Part shown: positions 42,501 to 52,600 of the stretch, piece by piece
Numbering within the stretch: the stretch's first letter is position 1
How the letters are laid out: each line of letters begins with the position of its first letter
Source of the DNA: Pomacea canaliculata
Lineage: Eukaryota > Mollusca > Gastropoda > Architaenioglossa > Ampullariidae
NCBI RefSeq assembly: GCF_003073045.1
Contig: NC_037598.1
Location: 10,471,543 to 10,535,542, forward strand
Direction of reading: 5' to 3'
DNA: 64,000 nucleotides
Position numbers and translations under genes: made by a program
The notes under the pieces: model-generated
The model's input: the letters and a program-made list of their open reading frames with translations, nothing else
The model's database searches: none
Told to the model about the DNA's origin: nothing

Positions 42501-45231
42501 ATTGTATATTTCTTAGTGAAAATGATGAATCAAACGTGTGCGTACTTTCTTTACAAAGTGATGTTGTATACCCGTCGTCACAGCCATGTTGACAACTTCC
42601 TGTCACGTGGTCACATACATCTCCTGGTTTGCATTTACCACATGGCTGAAGAAAACAAAATGTCGAATGTGATATCAAGTAAAGCCAAGAATTTTCTCTG
42701 AGTTACAAATCATTCACTATTTCGATATAGGAAACGTGTCGTCTGTGTTATAATTGTTAAATTTTTAGAATCTCCATAAATAATATTCTGTGCCTAGAAC
42801 ATTCTCTTACCTGTTTGCACTCAGGACCATAAGAGGCAGGTGGACATGCTGGAAGTAAAGTACAGTATCATACTGAACAGAGAGCTTTTCACTGGTTCTT
42901 CTGTAAAGGTGGTGTAAATAAACTGCTCAAAACTGAATTATACAGCTTTACTTTTCATTTGTCACTATTTTTCTAAACGTTACCCATGTCCGGTCTAGAG
43001 AGAATAAAGCGCATCATTTGTAATAATAAACAATAGAATAATAAAAATAATATACATATTGTGATTATATTGTCTTAACACATGTTTTGAGTTCTTAATT
43101 AAATATGGTTGTTGACCCTAAGTAGATATTTATATATTAATAGGTGGATGTAAGTATTACTTATGTTTAACAGACATCGTAGATTTGTAGCTATTTTTCT
43201 TTCTTGTCATCTCTGCATTCACGATTTTGTAAGTTGTAAAAAAGGTTATAAAAACAAATGCTGATTTCTTACTTGAGTGGAAACAATCAGCTGTGTTTAT
43301 AAGGTACCTGACAAGACGACTTCCTTACTGTATCGTGAGAAAATGCAGTAGCTATACATATATATTCTATTTGTTTATATAGAACCACACAAAACAAACT
43401 TACTTTCATTGCAGTGAGATCCCTCATATCCATCCTTACAGCCCTGTGAACAAACTCCTGTCACACTGTTACAAGTGTCCGGACTTTGACACTCACCGCA
43501 TGACTGGCACAGAGAGACATCATTGGAGGTCACGTGAGTATATTAGAGTCATGTGACTAGTGTCCATGTTATTAAACTAAAAACATTTCAGTAAAGGTCA
43601 TTTCATCTTAGACACATTTAAAACGATAAGGACAAAGAAACAAATGTATAATACAGTTATTGATAATTTATTCATAAATACTTATTCATGAATATTTATG
43701 CATATGAATTTGTATGTTAAAGATTAAATTAAGTACTGTTGAATTGATAAACACTCATGATGTCACTAAAGTGAACGGTCTTAACATTATATTGAAATGG
43801 ATTAAGTGCCATGCCCTTCCTGTTGTTATCTGCTGAGGACAGGGTGATCAGTGAACAAAGGTTAGAACTTTGATGTTTTAGTCTCGTACCTGGTTACACG
43901 ACATTCCATAGTAGCCGGCAGGACACGCTGAAAATAAACAGCAGCAATGTTACAACAATAATTATATTATGAGAATAATTATAAACAATAAACGATAAAA
44001 TTTATTCACAAAACACATGATGTAAAACATAATTTGTATTTCGATCCTTGACATAAAATTTTGAATACTGTTCTTAAAAGTGTGAATATATTTTTTCTTT
44101 CAAAGCGTTCTGAAGTGTACCTCTTGTAGTAAAAGAGATTCCTTATCGTGCTTATTTGTCTTAGTTTATTGACAGTTGAAAAATCCAAGCTAGAAAATAA
44201 AAATCAAAGTAACTTATATATAAACAATATTTTCAAAACAAAATAATAAAAACCGCATCATCGGAATATTATAGAAAGGAATAAAAGTGATAAAATAATC
44301 TCACGTGTGTTGCAGTGTTCAGTCCTATAGCCAGCCATACAGCCGTCCGGACACACTCCTTTAACAGGGTCACAGTGTGTGTCCTCGCTACACTGGCCAC
44401 AAGTCAGATTGCAGTCAGGACCATGGAAACCTTGTAAACATCCTTGTGTGGACAGGTGAATAAAGTAGTTTTATACTACAGAGTTGAGTTGGATATAATC
44501 CATCATGTAACAACTATCTTTGATTTTAATAACTGTTAAACAAGCTTGTCATTTTCAAAGCTTTTGGGAAGTAAATATTAATAAATATACTTTGTTTTAC
44601 ACTGTACACTGTCTCTTCAAGCTAAGATTAAGAAGACTTACTATCAACTTTGAACACGTGAGAGGTAAACAACTTACCCTCGTCACACCTGCTCCCTTGC
44701 CACCCAGCTGTACAGCCGTGAAGACAAACCTTGCTTTCTACATCACAAGACGCGTTTCTGCAGTTCACACACTCAAGACCTGTATCCTTGTGTTTGTTTG
44801 TACTGGTGTAAACTAGAAACGTGACAAATACACAATATTATTATGTTTTATTGAAAAATAATAACCTTCCAAACTTTAACTAGTAAGTCGTGACAGGCTT
44901 TATATAACAATTATGTAATGCAACAGGATTACCAATGTCACAAGTTATTAATGTGATTTACTAGAAGCTTCTGTGAACAGTTATGTCTTGTCAAAAAAAT
45001 AATAAAGATCTTACCTGCGATACCAATGCACAAGCTTAGAAGCAGTAGAACAGAGCAAATTACGATGAGTTTCCTAATATTGACACTCTTTACTTTCGTT
45101 TTCGTCCTCAAAGCAGTGTCGCTGCACTCTTCCTCGCTGTTCTCATCACAGCCTTTATCGTCGTCGACATCATACCCTTCATCTTTATCGTCGTCGATGT
45201 TGATGCTGCTCAGAAGGCGTTGTCTACTCAT
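27568..45231 (-). CDS. G3: giant EGF-array type II membrane protein, 42 exons
   Basis: Exon 1 (45015-45231) encodes an acidic tail (DDDKDEGYDVDDDKGCDEN), a basic patch and the segment LIVICSVLLLLSLCIGIAG. Next are the half-module 44678-44812 and the unsplit module 44305-44442. Nineteen 38/100-bp pairs follow; first bases on the plus strand are 43890/43404, 42811/42546, 42096/41826, 41431/41153, 40649/39878, 39494/39215, 39032/38773, 38319/38050, 37659/37381, 36893/36116, 35818/35408, 34578/34306, 33921/33642, 33139/32370, 31520/31113, 30814/30080, 29571/29358, 28970/28762 and 28323/27909 (82 bp). The last exon, ending at 27650, gives TSASARIFLTGC then a hydrophobic end TILTVWFI. Every pair I measured keeps its length, so the frame looks open: about 1,060 residues. 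Modules read CPPGSYGPEC..SCGNCKPGDVCDHVTGNCPNGC.DGY...LC, eight cysteines each. SCARF/MEGF-like; ligand unknown. Confidence 0.9.
30525..31460. repeat. Segmental duplicate, copy 1 (partner 35528-36470)
   Basis: This segment, with exons 30814-30851 and 31113-31212, matches 35528-36470 almost base for base at an offset of about 5,004 (exons 35818 and 36116). Introns match as well as exons, so the duplication is recent. Edges are approximate. Confidence 0.85.
31610..32067. mobile_element. Fold-back MITE with repeated internal motif
   Basis: The two ends are inverted copies built from repeats of CACTTCATCCCC and CACTTAATCCCCAGA, joined by a short AT-rich middle. TTCCAT is present on both sides (31604-31609, 32068-32073), a likely target duplication. 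The same intron position at 34005, 37740, 39580 and 41515 has a single uninterrupted GGTTCCATATG, which defines the empty site. No coding capacity. The family is not known to me. Confidence 0.88.
34677..35044. mobile_element. hAT-like MITE, copy A
   Basis: The element runs from CAGGGTTGTCCATGGG to CCTATGGACAACACTG, with exact 8-bp duplications TATAAAGG at 34669-34676 and 35045-35052. Its ends hold runs of CCCATCCCGT and a palindromic CCCATGGGA block. Copies of this intron at 38400 and 42185 lack it. It has no open frame of note. Confidence 0.9.
39460..42660. repeat. Segmental duplicate, copy 2 (partner about 31490-35520)
   Basis: Second copy of the four-module block. It lacks both MITE insertions, so it serves as the empty-site reference for them. 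Confidence 0.85.
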
Positions 45232-45373
45232 CGTTTTGCGTTTACAACCTCTTACTATGCACGTATTCTCTAAGATGGCGGTAAACGTTTTGCTTCCCGT
45301 GCAGCTGCAGCAAGTGGTGATGATATACGTGTGATTCTGTCACTAGCTGGGAGCATCGTGTTTTCCCGCTGGC

Positions 45374-45384
45374 GATATATATAG
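45374..45384 (-). promoter_or_regulatory. TATA box of G3
   Basis: CTATATATATC on the minus strand lies about 145 bases upstream of the G3 ATG and is followed by GCCAGCGGGAAAACACGA, closely matching the G2 promoter. Confidence 0.75.
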
Positions 45385-46754
45385 GAACACGCCACAATGC
45401 TTAACCCCTGTGCTCTCTTGAATACGTACAAAAGATCTTAATTTGAGAGGATTGTTCAATCGTTGTATGAAATGTTTTAGTGTTTTAATGTGTATGTAGC
45501 GTCACAATTTCTTAAATGAATGCATAAGTCGAACTTAGTATGAAATTTATCTATAAACTTTCATACAAGTAGTAAAGGGTTAATCTTTTCTGCCGCTGAC
45601 GTGGCCTTACATTACGTGTGACTATTTTTAAAACACAGGCGTCTAAGCAAGAGTCGAGGGAGTAGGAGTACACAAGGTTGTTAGGTCAATGTCAGGTGAC
45701 ATGTTGTACAGTCTGGACCCTGGCTGATAATAAATGTGTCGCCTGGGTCCACAGCTATGATGGGAGAGTCCCTCCCTTAAGAAAAAATCTGGAACTGCAG
45801 GAAAATCTCCATGCTACCCCTTGACAGCGACTTACCCTAACTTAATAACTACCTCCCCTCCGCCTCCTTGTGACAGCAGTGTAGAGTATTTGCTTTATGA
45901 GAAGTTGTAGTCTAGACATACGTGTTTAGTTTATTCTGTGCTATCCATCCAACCTCATCTTTCTTTTTTTTTTTTTTTTTGACTTCTTTCAACCGACACG
46001 GCCATATCTTTCTAACTGATGTTAATAATTCTCCAGGTAACTAATCTGCTTCTTGCCGTCGTATCGCTTCTTGTTTTGACCTTTTCTGTAAATGTAATGA
46101 ACGAGCTGTGTCTGACATCTTCATCGCTAATGTCGTCAGACCTCGACTGATCGTTTTGCGGTTTCACATCCACACACACACACGCGCGCGCACACACACA
46201 CATGCACATACACCAATGAACATGCGCATGCACACAATCCCTTTCAGACACTGGGTAGCTTGTTTAAACCGCGGACATGTCTAATTTCTTTCTGCTTGAC
46301 TCTATTGTTAAGGCGTGAGGTGATTTTTGGAACGATAATAGTTTAGCAGATTGTGTTTAATTTGTTTTAGTACATTCAATATTTAAAAAGTTCAATAGTT
46401 AAAAAGAAATAAAAGATCATAATTAGAACAAACACATTCTATAAATTTCTCTGTGTGTACTTTATTTTCTTTTCTACTGACTGCAGATACTTTAAGAAAA
46501 TTCTTTCGTCGCAGATAGATAAGTTCCTTTTCTTAGAAGTAATCTATTTTCTGATGTATTAATCATGTAAGCAAACTAAACCAATGCAGATTTTCTGGTG
46601 GTTGATTTTCAGCAATGACAGAAATTTTCATCCATTTAATCCATTTATTATGTTAGTTTCCTATGCAAAGAATAAATCTACAATGTACATGTGCTAACAT
46701 ATGAATCTCCATAAATATATACTTGTATTATTCCTCAAGAAAGAATGATCAGTG
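45385..46754. other. Intergenic between G3 promoter and G4 stop
   Basis: Contains a CA/CG dinucleotide array at 46170-46206 and the G4 3' region, with a minus-strand AATAAA at 46644-46649. No other gene is seen. Confidence 0.5.
46170..46206. repeat. CA/CG dinucleotide repeat
   Basis: Alternating purine-pyrimidine run of CA units with a central CG stretch, in intergenic DNA. Confidence 0.9.
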
Positions 46755-49700
46755 TCAACAAATCCAGATAGCACTGCATGCAGCGACTGCCACACAGGCA
46801 ACTACAATAGAGCCTGACACAATGATACCCGCGTCCTTTGTACCTGTAACCAAGGTAGGATCTGCGTTAAACATATTACAGACCATCAAAACATGCTTCA
46901 ACTGCCCGCAACAAATCTGAGTTCATTTAAATAGTAATGGCTCAGTTGCCTTTGTAATTTTTCGACTGCTGACTCCCTAAAACATCACAAAGTAAATATT
47001 GAGTAACTTTCTGTCTTTCTATCATCATCTACCGGATTTCAATTACCTTTACCTAAAGTGGGAACTATAAAGACAACTTACAATAGTCGGTGTTATAACC
47101 ATCCTCGCAGCCATCGGGACAGACTCCTGTTACATAATTACCAGCAGCTCCATCTTTGCAGTGGCCGCACACCTAATGCATGTCAGTATTTTCAGTAAAT
47201 AGCAAGAAAATAATACATTATACATTTAAGCAGCAGTTATAGTTTGGAAATGGAAAGAAAGTAGAAATGAAAAGGCCACTAAACCATTGAAAATAACTGG
47301 AAACAATTAATAAGAATTATTAGGTGGAAAGGCAAGGAGAGAACTTTGAGAAGTAAGAATTTCTACCCAACTAAAATTCTTGTGTGTATTGAAGCCTTTG
47401 GGCTACATTTTTTAACAGTAAAGACAAGCAAATGGCTGTCAAACAAAGCTGTAACAAAACCAATGATTAGAATACCTGTGAGCAGCCAGAACCATATGTA
47501 CCGGGATAACAAGCTGCAATAAGAAAAAAATATTTATCAATGATCTCTCCTGAAAAGCTGAGTTTATCCCAAACTATTGATAATGCAAAACGTTCGTGAG
47601 CAATGTAAAATACATGATTGTTGTCCAATCTGTGCAAAATCGTGGATTTAATTATGCAAATGTGCCTTTAGTCCAATAATACCATCAATAATTCAAATCA
47701 TGAAATTATTTATATTGTTTCTATTCGTTTTCCTCTTTAAACAATTTAGAAAAGTCTCACAAACTTAAATGTACCTGTGTTACAGCGGTCAGTCTGATAC
47801 CCATCCTCACACCCGAATGGACATATTCCAGAGATGTAGTTACAAGTACCCATGTTTTTGCAATGTCCACATTCCTGACAAAGAACTTCAGTCTTAAGCT
47901 ATCAGAGTGTTAAACTAATTTTCAAGCATACTAAAAACAATCACCAGACCGACACGAAAATTTATAATTTTCAATGCAAGACAAATAGGAGCATTAGGAA
48001 TACTGTGATAACAAAGTCAAGATTAGATAGTGGCATTAAAAAGAAATGTTGTTGCAATTATTTCCCTCCTCCTCTGGGTGTTTCTGTTTTGTTGTTCTGT
48101 CAGCAGGTAAAGGCTATATCTAGTCTTGTGAACAGTTTAATTATGGGAGAAATTTTACTAGTCGAAAATGAGGTACTTGCTGCCTGACAAGCATTTTCAT
48201 GGTGTACAAAACACTAGACACATCACCTTGAGACATTCACTAAGTGACACATGATAAATACCTTGCTGCAATCGGGGCCATATGAGCCGGCAAAGCATTC
48301 TGCAAGAGAGAAAATATCTGTATAAGTTTTCAACATTACATTTCATCTAAACTCCACACTGGCTTCAAACGGCACCAACAAGTGAAAAAGATAATCAGTT
48401 GCTCCTCTAGGAATAACAGTTTAAAGTGTTATTTTAAAATTAAATCACTCAAACAAAGCTATCCGTTGAAATAACATACTTTTCGTAAATTAAATTCGTG
48501 TAGCTGTAAAATGTTACGCACTAGTAGCAATTGTTTTACTTTAGCAGGAAGTCATTCTAAATTTTAGAAGCTAATTGAATCCTCTGAAGAATATCTCAAT
48601 TACAAAAGCATGATAACATGATAACATCGTACCTGTAGTAGCTATTATTTATCAACATCAGAAGAGCAGTTGAATTTCTAAGGAATCTTACCTTCATTAC
48701 AATACACTTGTCGATACCCATCTGCACAGCCGTATGGACATCTTCCTGTCACGTGGTCGCAAGTGTCTCCCCATTTGCAATTTCCACATGGCTGGCGAGA
48801 AGGAACACAATCTATATTCTAAATCACGTAGTTTAGCAATAATTAAACTGTTTGAACTTATCTACATAATTACATCAGAAAAAAGAAATATCATACATTC
48901 TTGTACCTGTTTGCACTCTGAACCATAGCTACCAGGTGGACACTCTGAAAATACACACATACCACCTTGGTGAGTTCAACACACAAAAATCTGTAAAACG
49001 TTTAACACCTTTATCCACTCAAATGACAAATGACTAACTTAATACCAATGGAAATTTATAAATTGGGGAGTAGAAAAAGTTAAAAGTTTTGAATCAGTGT
49101 CAGACTAATAAGCAGAACCGTCACACCAGATTCCTAACACATACAGATGAATGAAATGGCAAGGGAGGTAAGCAACTTGCCTTCCGTGCATTTGCTCCCC
49201 TGCCACCCATCGTTGCAGCCTTGGAGGCAAAGCTTGGTTTGAGCATCGCAAGACTGGTTCCTGCAGTTTTCACACTCAAGACCTTCCTGGCGACCTTGCT
49301 TAGGCCACATGTAGACTGGACAGACAATGTCACTGACTTAAAATGTCTTGCTCCTAATCACAACTATATTTTATTACATTGTGAATCAGGTTGAGGGCTT
49401 TAGGTTTAGGCAGAACAATACAGAAGAGCACAACAACAAAGACAATGCATACATGTTTGTACTCAAGTGAAGAAAGGGAATTTAATATGCGTGAACTAAG
49501 CATTAAATTTTAGAAAAACTGACAAAAGAAATACGGAAATGAATTTTCTTTTATGCAAGAGAGACAGTCTCCCTCTCAAATATGAATCATGTTGAAGGGC
49601 TGTTTATTAACACCCAAGACAGAACACTGAATATCTGCCCGTTATGTGAATTGCTATTCCACTTTGTTGATTGCAAATATTGAAACCCAAGTATCAGCAG

Positions 49701-50415
49701 ACTATCCTTACCTTTATCTACAAAGAGTAGTTACATGTAGAAAATTGTTTTCTTTATTATGCATTTAAGGTAGTAACTTCTCTAAACGATCATTTGTTTG
49801 TGGAGTTTATTTTGTCAAAAACAAAAAACAAAGTTCCTAGACAGCGGTGAAGAGTTTCCCAGTATTGTCGCTGCTTACTTTCGTTTTCGTTCTATGTATT
49901 AATATTTTTGTATTTTTAATAACAAAGCAGTCCCGCTGCAATCTTCATCGTTGTTCTCATCACACAGTTCTCTATTAATCAGACCCACACCCGTACAATG
50001 CCAGTCTTCCCCAAGACTGGGAAACACGCCATAATGATTTTTGACCTTCTGATGCATGCGCATAAGCGTATATTTTTATTTGTCATCACCTCATCACCAC
50101 TTATAAACGATCGTGAAAGACTTACCTTGAACACGTAATTAAAGAAAATATAGTGTTCTATTTTTCGTGATAGCAATCTTTGAAAACTGCGACATACCGA
50201 TAACAGGTAGGTTTAGTCAACACCTATTAACATTGTCATACAAAGAAGAAGATAAACTTACCTATCGTTGCAACGCATACTATCAACGCAGCAGCGAGAA
50301 GAGCAATAATGAATTTTTTGTTTACATGTGTTTTCGGAATTTGCTCAAACCTCGATGTTATTGTCGCTGCTTCCTCCCTTTCCGGCAGAAGCCCTGTTCT
50401 TTCTCCTACTGCCAT
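46755..50415 (-). CDS. G4: short EGF-array type II membrane protein with dileucine tail
   Basis: Nine exons: 50262-50415, 49181-49315, 48907-48944, 48692-48791, 48262-48299, 47775-47874, 47476-47513, 47082-47172 and 46755-46843. Exon 1 gives the tail MAVGERTGLLPEREEAAT and the segment FIIALLAAALIVCVATI. E5-x3-L9-L10 fits an acidic dileucine sorting signal. A half-module and three full modules follow. The last cysteine is completed across the final splice, then comes the hydrophobic end GIIVSGSIVVACVAVAACSA-IWIC. Joins are in phase and no stops are seen. Intron 2 on the coding strand begins GC rather than GT (AAG|GCAAGT), a known minor donor class. Module 3 has Gly where the fifth cysteine should be (AAGNYVTG). 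The first exon is unrelated to those of G2 and G3, and a relic of theirs lies in intron 1. Confidence 0.87.
49795..50070 (-). pseudogene. Relic first exon and leader of a G2/G3-type gene inside G4 intron 1
   Basis: Reading the minus strand, the segment matches G2 exon 1 and its leader in order: a block near 50000-50060 with ACGCCATAATG and CCTTCTGATGCATG, then ACACCCGTACAATGCCAGTCTT, then the acidic-tail region near 49930-49960, then CTTACTTTCGTTTTCG near 49875 before the membrane segment. It lacks a usable start and open frame, and the TATA part is deleted. It sits where the first exon of G4 would be expected if G4 had come from a G2/G3-like gene. Confidence 0.8.
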
Positions 50416-51074
50416 GGATTCACTGAGGTTCTGTCCGTTAAAACTTTGTTGCTTCTTTTATCGGATCTCTTCTCGCCCTCAGGTTTAATTAACATCGCAA
50501 TGCGCGCACACCCAGCTCCGAAGTTTCATCTCGCCGCGAGGCCACTTCGGGGTCATCAAAGGTCAGCCCAGCCTCTATGTGGAGCAAAGGTCGAGTCGTG
50601 TGTCAGGCAGCGGCTGCGCTAGCGGGTGAATCCACCCGTAAATGTAGAGACGACCCTCCACGCCTCTAATTCGCGTGGGCTCGCTAAAGATGGCTTCTGC
50701 ATACTTGATGCTGTATGATGCGGAGGGAAATCGCAGAAACAGAATATTTCGCGATCGGTATTTTTAAAGTTTACATTTAATAACGTTACAGCGTACACAA
50801 TTATCTGTGATACTCCATCTTAAAGAGCATTTTCAAAACATTTACGTGTTGTAGTTTTTTTTTTAAAAAAAATAAAGGTTTTGTTTACTGGCAGTAAAAT
50901 CAAATGAAAGATTGGAACTGTATGAACACATACGTCATTCCCCCCCCCCACTTCCATATCTTACGTTAGTACCAGTGACGTCAGACCTCAACGAGCAAGC
51001 GACACGCGACAATCACAAACTGTCGTTAGAACATTTCTACAGATACAGTCGATTGCGGCTGTTGGTTCTGCGAG
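50416..51074. other. Divergent promoter region between G4 and the PLAT gene
   Basis: About 660 bases separate the two start codons, which point away from each other. I see no clear TATA box for G4. The stretch from 50500 to 50700 is GC-richer than its surroundings and CpG-containing, and a run of C lies at 50940-50949. Shared regulation is possible but not shown. Confidence 0.4.
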
Positions 51075-52600
51075 ATGTGGCGTTTGGTCTGTCTGCTCCT
51101 GTTTCTTGGAGCTTTTGGTGTCATGGTAAGCGGTGGTTGTAATGTACATTAAGAATACACTTACAGTACACAAGCAGAAATATTTTTGGTCAGGAAAAAA
51201 ATGTGTGGGTATAAAAGATAAATAATGAACGTAAGACATTTTTAAATTTATTTAATTTTTTGTTGGAAGTTTATTGTGTTTACATCTTAGATACCTGATG
51301 CGGTTACACACTCCAATGTCTATATTACCCTCTATGTTAGGAGGGGAACGTCTGAAGCTATTCGCTTGAACATAAGTGGAACGACATGGAAAGAGGAACT
51401 TTTAACATATTCTCTGGTGTGTTTTTTTTTTCTAGGGTTCAAATTGGAGATTAAAACTTATACATCGGACAAAGCTGACGCAGGAACAGACTCCCGTATC
51501 TATATTACTCTCTTTGGAACTCTCGGATCTTCCGAAGAAATAGAATTAGATAATCACGAAAACAACTTTGAGAGAGGAAAGATTGACAGATTCTTTGTAT
51601 CAATGGACGACATTGGTGAAGTGTGCTCAGTGCGCATCAGGTCTGACGATAGTAAACTTGCTTCTGGCTGGCATCTCCAAAAGGTAAAATATAACTTTAA
51701 AACCATTTCTATGCAGTAAATGCTAATGAAAAGCTGAATTATTGTGCTTGGGTCAAATACTCAACTAATATAAATCTGTCAATAGCTCCATAGCATCTGG
51801 TTACTGTGCCACGTTCATGTTTTACAAATGTAAAAAGACTATTCGCTTTTAACATGATTGTACCGTGATAGTTTGAGCCGGCATGGCTCAAAAATAGAAC
51901 AATATTTTTCCAAGATTTATTTCATTTAAGTGGACACATTTCTTTTATCACAGGACAGCATTTAGATTAAACTGCGGTAGATATCTCAACTGATTACCAC
52001 GAACAACATTGTTTACTATACAGACTAAAATTGAATTGTTAAAATTTATTATACGGTACGTTTCATTTGTTAAGTTTAATATATTCATAACAAAGCATTA
52101 CACAAGCGAGAAGTCCCCTAAGGAATTTGCAGTTAAAGACTTAAATTCTTTGCCTAAAACTAATGGCATCAGGCAAGCAATATTTTCTATGACACCTGAC
52201 ACACGAACTGTTATTTTACCTGGTTATGACTTTAGTAATAGTACATCTTTTATGATAAAAGCAATTAAGTTCAATGTTTTGTATTAGCCTTTGCAAGAAA
52301 ATTTTGTCGTGGTTGTCCTTTTTGCAAATTTAAAGCTCAATGATACAGAAAAGAAAGTTCTCCGCGTGTCTGAAGACATTAAATGTCTTATTGCTTATGA
52401 TTCCTGAAGTGATTACACATTTGTCGCTAAGCTCGTATCTCCCATACATATACCACGTTTTTGTGCTTTTCTCCTACTCACAGATTTGGATTAAATCAAG
52501 ATCAGAAAACAATTTTTGGTGTAACTGCTGGTTATCAAAGGAGACTACATTACAGAGGGAACTCACCCCTGAATACAAATGCCACATGGCGAAGAAATAA
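51075..52600 (+). CDS. Small secreted PLAT/LH2-domain protein
   Basis: Exon 1 (51075-51125) is a signal peptide (MWRLVCLLLFLGAFGVM). Exon 2 (51291-51683) and exon 3 (52484-52600) join in phase 0, about 186 residues in all. The second half of exon 2 plus exon 3 is a PLAT domain: DKADAGTDSRIYITLFG, an FERGKIDRF turn, DIGEVCSVRIRSDD, SGWHLQK, then FWCNCWLSKE and REL at the end. PLAT folds bind lipids or protein partners, often with calcium. The first half of exon 2 reads like a second, clipped PLAT start (DAVTHSNVYITLYV...RGTSEAIRL), followed by a run (VCFFFLG) encoded by what looks like a polypyrimidine tract and CTAG acceptor. A shorter transcript starting exon 2 at 51436 would need a different exon 1 donor. 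It is the only plus-strand gene in the window. Confidence 0.75.

Noticed and set aside
27568-45231. Evenly spaced near-identical 100-bp segments as a CRISPR-like or satellite array
   Set aside because: The repeats are coding exons with splice sites and conserved cysteines, and the spacers are introns of varied length.
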